Shown here: one piece after another, positions 1 to 8,718 of the stretch
Layout of the letters: the number at the start of each line of letters is the position of its first letter
How positions within the stretch are numbered: position 1 is the stretch's first letter
Source of the DNA: Owenweeksia sp963758205
Lineage (GTDB): Bacteria > Bacteroidota > Bacteroidia > Flavobacteriales > Schleiferiaceae
DNA length: 64,000 nucleotides
NCBI GenBank assembly: GCA_963758205.1
Contig: CAVWUM010000006.1
Coordinates: 1 to 64,000, forward strand
Direction of reading: 5' to 3'
The notes under the pieces: generated by a model
What the model saw: the letters and a program-made list of their open reading frames with translations, nothing else
Database searches by the model: none
Told to the model about the DNA's origin: nothing
Position numbers and translations under genes: made by a program

Positions 1-58
1 CATGGTCGATAGGCTCATCATCCACATAAAGCACTTTAGGCTTTTTAGTATTAGTCAT
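1..58 (-). CDS. Response regulator, receiver domain start (partial, cut by window edge)
   Basis: Only the first 19 codons lie in the window. They read as the beta-1 strand of a CheY-like receiver domain: a short lysine-rich leader, then KVLYVDDEP, where the paired aspartates form the acidic pocket next to the phosphoacceptor site. The ATG at 58-56 overlaps the TGA of the upstream histidine kinase in an ATGA arrangement, so the two are translationally coupled and this is almost certainly the kinase's partner. The output domain, if any, lies outside the window. Confidence 0.8.
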   Translation of the reverse strand, partial: MTNTKKPKVLYVDDEPIDH

Positions 59-2079
59 TTAACAAGTCTGTTTGGTAGGTTTACGGTAGCCACGGTACCC
101 TCTCCGGGCTGTGATTGCAGCTTAATTGTTCCATGGTGTGAATTTATAAGTTTATAACTAATGAACAAGCCCAGCCCCGTGCCTTTACCCGCCTCCCTGG
201 TGGTAAAAAACGGATCAAATACCTTTTTCATCACACCAGGCTCAATACCAACACCGTCATCTCTAATGTCAATTTCAATGCTGTTGTCCACTAGCTTTCT
301 GGTGGTTACTTCTACCCGGCCGTCTCCATCTACGGCCAATATGCCATTTAAAATAAGGTTGCTGAAAACCTGGTGCAAACTTCCTTCATGTGCGGAAATA
401 ATAAGGCTTTCATCGGTAAAGTTGGTGACTACTTCACATTGCTGTTCTGCTATTTTGGGCTTCAAAACTGCAATGCACCTCAGCAATATATCGTGCACAT
501 CACATCGCACATAATCTTTTTTGATGCTATTAATACTGAAAGTATTTAATTGTGATACGATGTCCGTTATCCTCTCTACGCCAGTTTGCATGTGGCCTAG
601 TAGGGTTTGCACCACTTCCTCTTCTTCAGCCTCCAATGCGGGCAATTGGTTTTTCAACCCATAAATGCCACCCTGTATAAAATTCAGCGGATTATTTATT
701 TCATGGGCTACTCCGGTAACCACCACGCCCAGGGCATCCAGTTTTTCATATTGTACCAACTTAGCCTGGGCCTCTTTTAAATCCTGTAATAACTGCTCCA
801 GCTCCAGGTTTTTTATTTCCACCGCCTTTTGGTGCAGTCGTAAATCATGGTTTTGTTCCTCAATCTTTTTGTTTGAAGCTTCAAGCTCATCATTCTTTAG
901 GGCCAGTACTTGTGCACTGCGGCTTTTCAGTCTTATGTTCCATAAAATCAATACTGATAAAAAGAGGAGAAGAATAACCAATACGATCAGGTTGTTTCTA
1001 AAATTCACCTCTTCCTTAAGGCGAGCCTGCATCAAAGCGTCTTTTTTAGCCTGCTCAATTTTTAGTTGATTTTGCTTTTTGGTAAAAGCCCGCTGATTTT
1101 CAAACTGTAAAAGTTTTTTTAGTTGTGAGTTGCTGCTAATGGAATCGCTTATGGCTTTGAGCTGGATGTGTGTTTTATATGCCAGCTCATAATCACCCAT
1201 TAGTGAATAAGTTTTGTGTAGTGTAGCCAGTGCCTCTTTAATACGAGGAAGCAACTCACGGCTTTTAGCCATCTCCATACTTTTAATGGAGTAATCTGCA
1301 GCAAGCTGTAGTTGCCCTGAATTTTGGTAACTCACTGCAATATTATTAAGGATGGGCACCACTATTAGGGAGTCGCTGAGCTGCCTGGCAAGAGTGAGGG
1401 CCTTGAGGTTATAGTTGAGCGCCTCTTTATACCGCCCCAATGAGTTTAGTGTAAAGCCGATATCGCTGGTGCTTACTGCGCGACCAAGCGAATCATTAAT
1501 CGAATCAAATACAGCGAGGGCATCCTTATGAATATTAAGGGCTTTTTGCTTTTGCCCTTTTGCCCAATATATATAGGCCGAATAGTTGGCATTGAACTTT
1601 GCTTCGGCATACAGGCCAAGTTTGCGGTAAATCTCCCGCGCCCGGCTAAAGTAGGCAAGGGCCGTATCCTGTTCTTTTAAATCACTGAAATAATAAGCAG
1701 ACCCAATACTGCTCATAAGGTGTGCTCTTGTAGAATCGTTACCGAACTTTTCGTATATCTCCAGCGCCTCCTTCATGCGTGAAAGAGCCTCCGGATATGC
1801 CCCCATTAAAAAGCGCGTACGGCCCAGCTTTTCGAGAATACGGGCCCTGAGTAAGGCGTCACTATTATTTTGGAGTAACTCAGATGCCTTTAAATAATAC
1901 TCGGCAGCCAAAGATGGATTTACCGACATGGCTGAATCTCCACGAACTACAAACTTGCCAAAACGCAAATCTTGTGTTGGGGTGTTGCTATCTGCCTGCG
2001 CAGATGCCGCAATACATTGCAAAATGAGAAAAGCAGAAAATAATAACCATGTGCATAACACAGGCTTTGCAGAAGTCAT
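55..2079 (-). CDS. TPR-repeat sensor histidine kinase
   Basis: Membrane-bound sensor kinase of 674 residues. A signal peptide (about 1-28) is followed by a periplasmic array of tetratricopeptide repeats (about 50-310), a charged coiled region, one membrane helix (about 362-382), a cytoplasmic coiled coil, and the kinase core. The H-box GVAHEINNP places the phosphorylated histidine near residue 460. The ATPase domain shows the N-box (SNLILNG), G1 (DDGVGIEPG), F-box (FDPFFTT) and G2 (GTGLGL). This TPR-kinase architecture is common in Bacteroidota; the signal is unknown but is presumably sensed through protein contacts of the TPR array. The gene ends in an ATGA overlap with a response regulator. 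Confidence 0.92.
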   Translation of the reverse strand: MTSAKPVLCTWLLFSAFLILQCIAASAQADSNTPTQDLRFGKFVVRGDSAMSVNPSLAAEYYLKASELLQNNSDALLRARILEKLGRTRFLMGAYPEALSRMKEALEIYEKFGNDSTRAHLMSSIGSAYYFSDLKEQDTALAYFSRAREIYRKLGLYAEAKFNANYSAYIYWAKGQKQKALNIHKDALAVFDSINDSLGRAVSTSDIGFTLNSLGRYKEALNYNLKALTLARQLSDSLIVVPILNNIAVSYQNSGQLQLAADYSIKSMEMAKSRELLPRIKEALATLHKTYSLMGDYELAYKTHIQLKAISDSISSNSQLKKLLQFENQRAFTKKQNQLKIEQAKKDALMQARLKEEVNFRNNLIVLVILLLFLSVLILWNIRLKSRSAQVLALKNDELEASNKKIEEQNHDLRLHQKAVEIKNLELEQLLQDLKEAQAKLVQYEKLDALGVVVTGVAHEINNPLNFIQGGIYGLKNQLPALEAEEEEVVQTLLGHMQTGVERITDIVSQLNTFSINSIKKDYVRCDVHDILLRCIAVLKPKIAEQQCEVVTNFTDESLIISAHEGSLHQVFSNLILNGILAVDGDGRVEVTTRKLVDNSIEIDIRDDGVGIEPGVMKKVFDPFFTTREAGKGTGLGLFISYKLINSHHGTIKLQSQPGEGTVATVNLPNRLVK

Positions 2080-2211
2080 AAAATATAGTTGGTTCGTTGG
2101 TTTAGGCTAAGGTAAAAAGATAAGTGCAGAGCCTTTAGCAAAAGTGTGCAACTTCCACATTACAATTGGTATTTGAACTTCTGAGTTAGCTTTTCTGTGA
2201 ATTTCAGTAAT

Positions 2212-2227
2212 ATTGGCCCTAGCCAAT
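2212..2227. promoter_or_regulatory. Short dyad upstream of the 2257 lipoprotein gene
   Basis: A perfect 6-bp inverted repeat (ATTGGC, four-base gap CCTA, GCCAAT) sits about 30 bases before the ATG at 2257. It could be an operator or a small RNA hairpin, but the arms are short enough to occur by chance. No promoter motif with the full TAnnTTTG consensus is seen beside it. Confidence 0.2.
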
Positions 2228-2256
2228 TATTTTGAACACTTAACTAATCCATTGCC

Positions 2257-3171
2257 ATGAAGAAGCTTTTGTTCTTTTCTACTGTCCTTACTACAGCAAT
2301 ATCCTGCAGTGTTGCTAAACTTCCTTTAGATACTTCTACCACTTCCACACCAACAGATTATGTGAATAATGTGGATAAAAAGCTGTTCGCCAACTTTCAC
2401 GGCTTGCAAACCCAAAGCAATACTGTAGTGCTTGAAGGGGAGGGTATGACCTTTACTATAGAAAAGGTAGACTTACCACCAATCAAAAAATCACTAAATA
2501 AAATTAAGAATGCCTACATGGCCGATGGTGATATCTATAGTCTTGAAAAAACCAGTTTTAACCAGCCCAACCTTATTTTGCTGGGAGGGGAAGTGATAGC
2601 CGGAGATTACTCTACAACTTCTCTTTTGTTTATTATACCGGCTGCGGATAGCACCATGCATGCTATTAAAGTAGAGAGCGCTTTTATGCTCGATTTTGAA
2701 AGGGCAGGTACATTGGTGAAGGATTTAGTGGATAATGGACTTCCGGAATATATCATTACCGAAAACAATGCTGCAGTAATTGATTTTGTGGGCAGGCCGT
2801 TGGAGTTAGGCAATGTATGTGCCTGGGCTAAGCCACACAGTATTAGTTGTACAGGCCTTGGTGAGTTGCAATGGTCGTTATTCAAAACTGCGGATGACGC
2901 TTTAATGGCACGGCAGATAAATATGGCTATAACAGAAGCAAAAAGTGAAGGCGTAATTGACAAGGATGAAAATGCACGTATAACTTTTGAAGGCACCCCA
3001 ATGGGCGCCACAAAAGTGGTGTATAAAGGCGCTGAAGGAAATTCTGTAACCGCATATTACGTATCAACCTTTTTACGGGGGCATTATGTGTTTTGCAAAG
3101 TGAGCTTTACAGCCGATGAGGAAAAAGGCCAAAAACTATCACCACTGGCCGCTAAGGTTATTGCTTTGTAG
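2257..3171 (+). CDS. Lipoprotein of unknown function
   Basis: A 304-residue predicted lipoprotein: a short hydrophobic leader ends in the lipobox AISC (Cys17), followed by a threonine-rich linker typical of surface or periplasmic lipoproteins. I do not recognise a family in the rest; it is a mixed alpha/beta-looking globular protein of about 280 residues with one conserved-looking Cys/Trp-containing segment in the middle. The stop is convergent with the next gene and the two coding ends overlap by 14 bases on opposite strands. Gene reality is supported by the lipobox and by the long intact frame. Confidence 0.75.
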   Translation: MKKLLFFSTVLTTAISCSVAKLPLDTSTTSTPTDYVNNVDKKLFANFHGLQTQSNTVVLEGEGMTFTIEKVDLPPIKKSLNKIKNAYMADGDIYSLEKTSFNQPNLILLGGEVIAGDYSTTSLLFIIPAADSTMHAIKVESAFMLDFERAGTLVKDLVDNGLPEYIITENNAAVIDFVGRPLELGNVCAWAKPHSISCTGLGELQWSLFKTADDALMARQINMAITEAKSEGVIDKDENARITFEGTPMGATKVVYKGAEGNSVTAYYVSTFLRGHYVFCKVSFTADEEKGQKLSPLAAKVIAL

Positions 3172-3526
3172 CGGTCCAGCTAAAATCCTGGTTCACAATA
3201 GTATAATCACCGCTTCCTGTGCGGTCGGGAGTAAGGTTACCACGGCTGATACCCAGTATGATGGTATCAATTTTAAGATCAGCTCTTAGTTCACCATTTT
3301 CTTCAACACGGCCTCTTACTTTCAGCACACTGCCACCATAGTTAAGATCATATTCAAAATCTCCGGTAGCGCTAATAAAAAATGATGAAGTTGAATCTAC
3401 TTCGGGGTGTGGGGATGTAAGATCCCAATTACCCTCATAGTACTTTTCTACATTGGTTTCTTCATCAGTGCAGGCCGCTGTGGCCATTACTGCAAATAGT
3501 AGCAATAGATTTTTTATAATGCGCAT
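3158..3526 (-). CDS. Small lipoprotein, lipocalin-like size
   Basis: A 122-residue predicted lipoprotein with lipobox TAAC (Cys19) after a hydrophobic leader. The mature part begins with a YYEGNWDL segment and runs through alternating beta-type residues, which resembles the short lipocalin-like or META-like secreted beta proteins that are frequent in Bacteroidota; this is a resemblance, not a family assignment. It overlaps the convergent lipoprotein gene at 2257 by 14 bases. Confidence 0.7.
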   Translation of the reverse strand: MRIIKNLLLLFAVMATAACTDEETNVEKYYEGNWDLTSPHPEVDSTSSFFISATGDFEYDLNYGGSVLKVRGRVEENGELRADLKIDTIILGISRGNLTPDRTGSGDYTIVNQDFSWTATKQ

Positions 3527-3595
3527 AGCTTAGTTTGTTTAGTTTCAATTGTTTGAAGGGCTAAATATAGATTTCCCAAAGCAATTCCCAGGTTT

Positions 3596-3748
3596 CTATT
3601 TTATGAGGTGGACGAGCCAGAGGACTACTGCAATTAAAAGGCAAATAATACTAATTACCAATAAGAAGAAGCCGGCAAGGATTTTTAATAAATGAAGGGC
3701 GAGCATTACCAACCCGATAATGAAGAGTGCAGCAATTAGCTTTTTCAT
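3596..3748 (-). CDS. 50-residue hydrophobic membrane peptide
   Basis: A short frame of 50 codons, too short for usual cut-offs. It starts with MKKLIAALF and consists of two almost continuous hydrophobic stretches (about 4-20 and 24-45), separated by HLLK and ending in HLIK, so it would form one or two membrane helices. Start and stop are clean, and the coding sequence fills the gap between the 3158 lipoprotein and htpG. No clear Shine-Dalgarno is present, as is usual here. It could be a small regulatory or envelope peptide; no function can be assigned. Confidence 0.5.
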   Translation of the reverse strand: MKKLIAALFIIGLVMLALHLLKILAGFFLLVISIICLLIAVVLWLVHLIK

Positions 3749-3920
3749 ATGATTTTTCAATTAATGGTCTAAAGTAATCAAAACTTAAATTGAAGCTAAA
3801 TCACGTTTATCAGTCACTTTGTCACCATCTGCCAAGCGGCACATCAGTTGCTAAAAGCTGCATGGCTTAATAAAATGGCCGAAGTGCATAATTGTAAAAC
3901 ATCAAAATTTCAGATAAACC

Positions 3921-5804
3921 ATGTCAAACGGAAAGATTAATGTAACTGCCGACAACATTTTTCCCATCATCAAAAAGTTCCTCTATTCGGATCACGAAAT
4001 ATTTTTGAGAGAACTTATTTCGAATGCCGTGGATGCCACGCTAAAGCTTAAAACCCTTACGCGCATTGGCGAGTCTAAGGCCAAGCTTGGAGATCTTACT
4101 ATTGAGGTAAAGATTGATAAAGAGGCAAAAACTCTTACGGTGAGCGACAGGGGAGTAGGTATGTCTCCTGATGAAGTGGAGAAATACATTAACCAGCTAG
4201 CCTTTTCAGGTGCTGAGGAGTTTGTGCAGAAATATGAAGATAAGGCAGATGGTGCTGCGATTATCGGTCATTTTGGCCTTGGTTTTTACTCATCATTCAT
4301 GGTGGCCGAAAAAGTGGAGATTTTCTCAAAAAGCCATAATGCAGATGCACCCGCGGCACACTGGACCTGTAATGGCGATCCGGACTTTACTTTGGAAGAA
4401 ACCACTAAAGAGGATCGTGGAACGGATATCGTGCTGCATATCAATGATGAGTCAACCGAGTTTTTGGAAGAGCACCGCATAAGCGAGTTGCTGAATAAGT
4501 ACTGTAAGTTTCTGCCTGTGCCCATTAAGTTTGGTACTGAAGAAATCACTGAAAAGGAAGGAGAGGGCGATGATGCTAAAGAGATAAAGAAAACGGTAGA
4601 TAACATAATCAATAACCCTGAGCCGGCCTGGACAAAAACGCCAACCGACCTACAACCTGAGGATTATAAAAAGTTTTACCGGGAGTTGTACCCATCCACT
4701 TTTGAAGAGCCACTGTTCCACATTCACCTTAATGTTGATTACCCATTTGACCTTACCGGAATTTTGTTTTTCCCGAAGATCAATCCTAATATGGAGATCA
4801 AGAGGAATAAGATTCAGCTATACCAAAACCAGGTTTTTGTAACCGATAACCTGGAAGGAATTGTACCGGACTTCCTTACGCTATTGCACGGTGTGATTGA
4901 TTCTAAGGACATTCCGCTAAATGTGTCACGCTCCTATTTGCAGAGTGATGGCGCTGTTAAAAAAATCAGCAGCCACATTACTAAGAAGGTTGCGGATAAG
5001 CTGGACGAACTTTTTAAAAATGACCGCAAGGATTTCGAGAAAAAGTGGGATGACATCAAAGTGATCATCGAATACGGCATGTTGAGCGATGAGAAGTTTT
5101 ATGAGCGTGCTCAGAAATTTGCCCTTTACCAAAATGTAGATGGTGAATACTTTACCCTTGAAGAATACAAGGAGAAAATCAAAAATCTACAAACGGATAA
5201 GGACGAAAAACTGGTAGTGCTTTATGCCGCCCATAAGGAAGGTCAGCATAGTTTTATAAAGCGTGCTAAAGACCGTGGATATGATGTATTGCTGATGGAT
5301 AGCCCTATTGTGAGCCACCTGATGCAAAAGCTGGAGATGAGCAATGACAAGATGAGCTTTGCCCGTGTGGACTCTGAGCCAATTGATACACTTATCAAAA
5401 AAGAAGACAATCAGCCAAGTAAACTTACCGAAGAGGAAATTGAAAAGCTAAAGCCGATTATTGAAGGTGCGGTTGAGAAATCTAAATACACCGTGCAAAT
5501 GGAAAATATGAGCTCTGATGAAAATCCGTTTATTATTACAGTGCCTGAGTTTATGCGCAGAATGAAGGAGATGAGCCAAAGTGGAGGCGGAATGATGGGT
5601 ATGGGCAATATGCCTGATATGTACACCTTGGTGGTAAATACCAACAACGAGTTTGTAGGGAGCATACTAGCCGAGGAAGATGAGGCCAAACGTGCCCAAA
5701 TGATTAAAAACGGTACTGACCTGGCGCTGCTTTCGCAGAACCTGCTACATGGTGAGGAACTGACCAATTTTGTAGAGAGATCATTTAAAAACCTTAATGC
5801 ATAA
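3921..5804 (+). CDS. htpG: Molecular chaperone HtpG (bacterial Hsp90)
   Basis: Cytosolic ATP-dependent chaperone, 627 residues, the normal bacterial Hsp90 length. The N-terminal GHKL ATPase domain shows ELISNAVDA, the DRGVGM motif and GHFGLGFYS, which bind ATP. The middle domain contains the typical LYQNQVFVTDNL region and the segment LNVSRSYLQSD that contacts ATP. The C-terminal dimerisation domain follows, with an unusual methionine/glycine-rich patch (GGGMMGMGNMPDM) near residues 553-566. It is monocistronic and closed by a strong terminator. I see no CIRCE-type heat-shock operator upstream. Confidence 0.97.
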   Translation: MSNGKINVTADNIFPIIKKFLYSDHEIFLRELISNAVDATLKLKTLTRIGESKAKLGDLTIEVKIDKEAKTLTVSDRGVGMSPDEVEKYINQLAFSGAEEFVQKYEDKADGAAIIGHFGLGFYSSFMVAEKVEIFSKSHNADAPAAHWTCNGDPDFTLEETTKEDRGTDIVLHINDESTEFLEEHRISELLNKYCKFLPVPIKFGTEEITEKEGEGDDAKEIKKTVDNIINNPEPAWTKTPTDLQPEDYKKFYRELYPSTFEEPLFHIHLNVDYPFDLTGILFFPKINPNMEIKRNKIQLYQNQVFVTDNLEGIVPDFLTLLHGVIDSKDIPLNVSRSYLQSDGAVKKISSHITKKVADKLDELFKNDRKDFEKKWDDIKVIIEYGMLSDEKFYERAQKFALYQNVDGEYFTLEEYKEKIKNLQTDKDEKLVVLYAAHKEGQHSFIKRAKDRGYDVLLMDSPIVSHLMQKLEMSNDKMSFARVDSEPIDTLIKKEDNQPSKLTEEEIEKLKPIIEGAVEKSKYTVQMENMSSDENPFIITVPEFMRRMKEMSQSGGGMMGMGNMPDMYTLVVNTNNEFVGSILAEEDEAKRAQMIKNGTDLALLSQNLLHGEELTNFVERSFKNLNA

Positions 5805-5828
5805 GTAATTGCATTTAGTTAAGCTGAG

Positions 5829-5862
5829 AGCCGTAGTACCGTAATGGTGCTGCGGCTTTTTT
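5829..5862 (+). terminator. Rho-independent terminator of htpG
   Basis: A 12-bp stem (5829-5840 with 5846-5857, three G-U pairs) around a GTAAT loop is followed directly by six T. It lies 24 bases after the htpG stop. Confidence 0.85.
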
Positions 5863-5871
5863 CGTGAAGCC

Positions 5872-5909
5872 CTGTTTTGTAAAGGTACAAGGCACCGCAT
5901 ACAAAACAG
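5872..5909. repeat. Inverted repeat between htpG and the 6039 gene
   Basis: A perfect 10-bp inverted repeat (CTGTTTTGTA at 5872-5881 and its complement at 5900-5909) encloses 18 bases in which GGT and ACC can extend the pairing. It has no T-run on either strand, so it is not an obvious terminator. It lies between two oppositely directed terminators and might be a protein-binding dyad or a remnant. Confidence 0.4.
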
Positions 5910-5983
5910 ATGGCGTTCAAAAATGTAAATTGAAAGTTCTGAGAACCCTAGATTTGAAAAATTTTTCAGAGAGGAATCCAAAC

Positions 5984-6017
5984 AAAAAAAAGGCTGCCTG
6001 AAATTTCTCAGACAGCC
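5984..6017 (-). terminator. Rho-independent terminator of the 6039-7065 unit
   Basis: On the minus strand a 10-bp stem (GGCTGTCTGA pairing with TCAGGCAGCC, one wobble) is followed by a run of T (A at 5984-5991 on the plus strand). It closes the two-gene unit of secreted proteins. Confidence 0.75.
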
Positions 6018-6038
6018 TCTTCATATTGATATTTTTTT

Positions 6039-6830
6039 CTACTCTTTCTTTATTTGCCTTGAAAACTCACGACCTGACTTGTCAATAATTTTGATGATAT
6101 AGTTGCCACCATCAAGATCCTTAAGGTTTATTTTGGCTTCCGGTGTTCCGCCAGTAAAATCAATGCATTTTAGACTTTTTCCATCAATTGCTATAATCTC
6201 AATTTTGGAAATCCAAATCTTATTCTGAAAGCTGATAGTTACAAAATCAGAAACAACAGGGTTTGGATACACCTTAAGCATTTTATCATCTAGCTTCTTT
6301 AGGTAATTTTCTAGTTCCTTCCCACTCACCTTTTGAGGAAAAATAATTTCCTCTTGTAAATCTTCCTTCTTTTCAGGTTTTTTAATTACAATGGTAATAT
6401 TATCATCGTGAGTGAGTGAGAACATTTCAAGGTCAGGATTTTTCAAAAAGAACTTTCGGGCCACTGGCAAATAGGCTCTTATCGTCTCTAAATCGAAACC
6501 TGAAAGGTATAGACGGTCATGAGCCTTTCCTTCAACGATCGTCCAAGCCCGGTATCCTTGGGCAAACAAAATGTAAGCGTTTTGTTTGGTCAGTTCGGGA
6601 ATACCGCTTACATAATTTTTTGAGTAGCAATTATCATCTACACATTCATATCCCGTAGGAGCTTCAGTGTTTGCGCAGCATGCCATGAACCACTCTCCAA
6701 ACATATAGACTTCATCCACTTTATAGCAGCCGTGTGAACCACTTTCTGAGCCTGTTGGGCATAATTCTATCCAACCATAAGAGGGTATGGAAAAGGCAAA
6801 TAAGATAATGCCTAAAGCTAAATTTTTCAT
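6039..6830 (-). CDS. Secreted protein with T9SS type A sorting domain
   Basis: The start is placed at the ATG at 6830 because it opens a clean signal peptide (MKNLALGIILFAF, cleaved near SYG); a longer frame upstream would run back into the neighbouring gene. The 263-residue protein has a cysteine-containing N-terminal module (about 20-70), a middle region without recognised family, and a C-terminal sorting domain of about 75 residues with KVYPNPVVSDF, predicted to send it through the type IX secretion system to the cell surface. The N-terminal module resembles the whole mature product of the gene just upstream (6856-7065). Function unknown. Confidence 0.8.
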   Translation of the reverse strand: MKNLALGIILFAFSIPSYGWIELCPTGSESGSHGCYKVDEVYMFGEWFMACCANTEAPTGYECVDDNCYSKNYVSGIPELTKQNAYILFAQGYRAWTIVEGKAHDRLYLSGFDLETIRAYLPVARKFFLKNPDLEMFSLTHDDNITIVIKKPEKKEDLQEEIIFPQKVSGKELENYLKKLDDKMLKVYPNPVVSDFVTISFQNKIWISKIEIIAIDGKSLKCIDFTGGTPEAKINLKDLDGGNYIIKIIDKSGREFSRQIKKE

Positions 6831-6855
6831 AGATATTAAGTTAAAGGTTATTAAA

Positions 6856-7065
6856 TTATGGACAATCATATTTGAACCATCCTTGAGGGGCATCAACATT
6901 TTCACAATCTGCCTCAACCCATTCACCATTGATATTTACCTCAGTGATCCTAAGGCACCCACTTCGTACTCCAGTTTGCCCATCCGCTGGGCAAATAACA
7001 ACATAGGCATATGCCCCTGCAATGCTCAGTAAAAAACATGCTAATAATAGAAATAACTTTTTCAT
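6856..7065 (-). CDS. Small secreted cysteine-containing protein
   Basis: A 69-residue protein starting at the ATG at 7065 with an evident signal peptide (MKKLFLLLACFLLS, cleaved near AYA). The mature part of about 45 residues follows the pattern ICP..G..G...GC......NGEW.....C.N..AP.G, which is matched by the N-terminal module of the next gene (LCP..SESGSHGC......GEW...CCAN.EAP.G). It is therefore a stand-alone copy of that module, with four mature cysteines that could form disulphides or bind metal. It lies 25 bases upstream of its paralogue and is probably co-transcribed. No function known to me. Confidence 0.7.
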   Translation of the reverse strand: MKKLFLLLACFLLSIAGAYAYVVICPADGQTGVRSGCLRITEVNINGEWVEADCENVDAPQGWFKYDCP

Positions 7066-7243
7066 AATACGTGTAAAATTATGCCAGTACACATGCCTGA
7101 CTGGCTTAGGCTATATCCGAAATTAACTAAAATTTTAATAGGTAAAACATCATGATAAAAAATGGTAATGATTATTCTTTTTATTGCACTTCACTTAACA
7201 CATTAAAAAGACGAGGCTCACCATCCATTTAATCATTGCATAA

Positions 7244-8191
7244 AATGTAAATTATCCTTTGTATATAGCTTTTTCCAATTGCATTATTATTGATTCCGGA
7301 GGTTCTTCCAGCTAGCAATATGCTCACACCGCTCCGGATTTAGGTGGCAACCTTGATGTTTCACGAAATTTTGTAAGCGCCACAAACTACCGGCTTAAAT
7401 ATATTTCTCCAGCACGAGATGCAGGTCTTCTTAGTTTACTTCCTTTTGATACGCTGGATTTGGATGAGGATGGAATTACCAGTGAGCCATTACCAATAGA
7501 CTTAGATGGAAATTCTCTGTTAACCGGAGGACAGATTGATATGGGAGCCTATGAATACAGAACTACAGCAGTGGACAGCCTTAACGTGGCTATTTGCCCC
7601 GGAGGTCAAACCACGTTTGACGGAAAGGTTGTGGATTCGGTTGGGGTTTACTCTCGTTTAATTAGCTCTACTTCTAGTGGTGATTCCGTTCAGTACTTAT
7701 TGCTTTCCATTGATTCAGTAAATACCAAGCTTAGTCTGGGCCTTTATGGCGCTTCTTTTATTTCGGAGGAAGACTCCGCTACTTACCAATGGGTAGACTG
7801 TACCTCAAATACGGTTTTGGTGGGTGATACATTTCAAACTTACAGCCCTACCCAAAATGGCAGTTATGCGGTAATTATCACCAGCAAACTGGGCTGTGTG
7901 GATACTTCGGAGTGTGTAACTATTAATAATGTTAGTCTGGCAGAGAACCTTGCCGAAACTGGTTTTAGGCTTTATCCTAATCCCACAAAGGACTTGCTTC
8001 ACATAAGTAGTCAAGAAGGTTTTACTCAAAAGGAAATCACTATTCATATCTATGATCTCAGCGGGAGAGTTGTTTGGAGTGAAATCACTTCCCAAGCCGA
8101 TGGTGAACTTTTGATTGATGTGAAAGGCTTGCCCGCTGGTGTTTATGTATTGGAGTGTGAAGGGGAGAGAAGGAAGTTTTTGAAACAATAA
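7244..8191 (+). pseudogene. Truncated beta-helix (choice-of-anchor Q) protein with T9SS sorting domain
   Basis: The frame open from 7316 to 8191 has no plausible ATG or signal peptide at its beginning. It starts inside a segment typical of the end of right-handed beta-helix proteins: NFVSATNYRL, SPARDAG, and GGQIDMGAYEY, which marks the choice-of-anchor Q region. A linker domain and a C-terminal sorting domain with LYPNPTKDLL follow. In the same frame upstream (7244-7312) the text NCIIIDSGGSSS still looks like beta-helix coil but ends in a TAG at 7313 and has further stops before it. This is best read as a 5'-truncated and nonsense-mutated remnant of a large surface protein. Confidence 0.65.
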
Positions 8192-8264
8192 GTATTTGCT
8201 CAAGCCACAAGGCTTTTTCTTTTCATTTTGCCATGATGCAAAACAATGCTCAAGCCGCAAGGCT

Positions 8265-8291
8265 CATACTTTTTCATTGCCAAAAAGTATG
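8265..8291. repeat. Perfect 10-bp hairpin, left copy
   Basis: CATACTTTTT (8265-8274) pairs perfectly with AAAAAGTATG (8282-8291) around the loop CATTGCC. A related hairpin with the same ACTTTTT core occurs at 8719-8746. Confidence 0.65.
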
Positions 8292-8341
8292 CAACCGACC
8301 ACGAGTGAGCGTGGGAGCTCATGAACACTTAAGACAATAAT

Positions 8342-8488
8342 AACTAGTGAATAAAAATCTAGAGCATTTTAAGGAACTTTTGCTCCGTTTCTCTTCGCAA
8401 ACCGCTGTTAAACCTGCGCTCCACGCTTATTCCTCATTCTTCGTAATGCGATTACTCTTGCTTTATCACTAGTTCTGAAAAATGCTCT
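8342..8488. repeat. Two crossing inverted repeats (pseudoknot-like order)
   Basis: Arm A (AACTAGTGAATAAA, 8342-8355) matches the complement at 8462-8474 with a one-base bulge; arm B (AGAGCATTTT, 8361-8370) matches the complement at 8479-8488. The order A-B-A'-B' means the two stems cannot nest: they are alternatives or form a pseudoknot if transcribed. Confidence 0.5.
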
Positions 8489-8520
8489 TGGGTCAAACGA
8501 GGAATTCGAGCCTCGGGACC

Positions 8521-8650
8521 GGCCTTTTATAAATTTCGTATAAAAACAAGGTGAAACTTACCCTAGAGAAGTGCCGAAGTGCAGCAACGCGAAATGTCTG
8601 GGACTTCGAAGGTAAGTGAACTGTAGCTTTTCAGAAATTTATAAGAAGCC
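8521..8650. repeat. 130-bp nested palindrome
   Basis: Outer arms 8521-8537 and 8634-8650 pair over 17 positions with two mismatched or wobble positions. Inside, CTTACC (8557-8562) pairs with GGTAAG (8611-8616), and further inside CGAAGT (8575-8580) pairs with ACTTCG (8603-8608). A separate small hairpin TTGACC/GGTCAA follows at 8651-8678. The layered pairing suggests a REP-like element or a structured RNA. Confidence 0.55.
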
Positions 8651-8718
8651 TTGACCTTTTTGGTTCTTTTTGGGTCAAGCCAAAAACGAACAAGAATGTT
8701 TTCTAATTAGGTGGGGTG

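Noticed and set aside
6831..6929. Extended N-terminus of the 6039 secreted protein
   Set aside because: The ATG at 6830 opens a proper signal peptide; the longer form overlaps the neighbouring gene and buries the signal inside.
8480..8620. tRNA-like or rRNA-like words (TTCGAGCC, ACTTCGAA) in the repeat block
   Set aside because: No cloverleaf or acceptor stem can be drawn; the words are parts of the nested palindromes.
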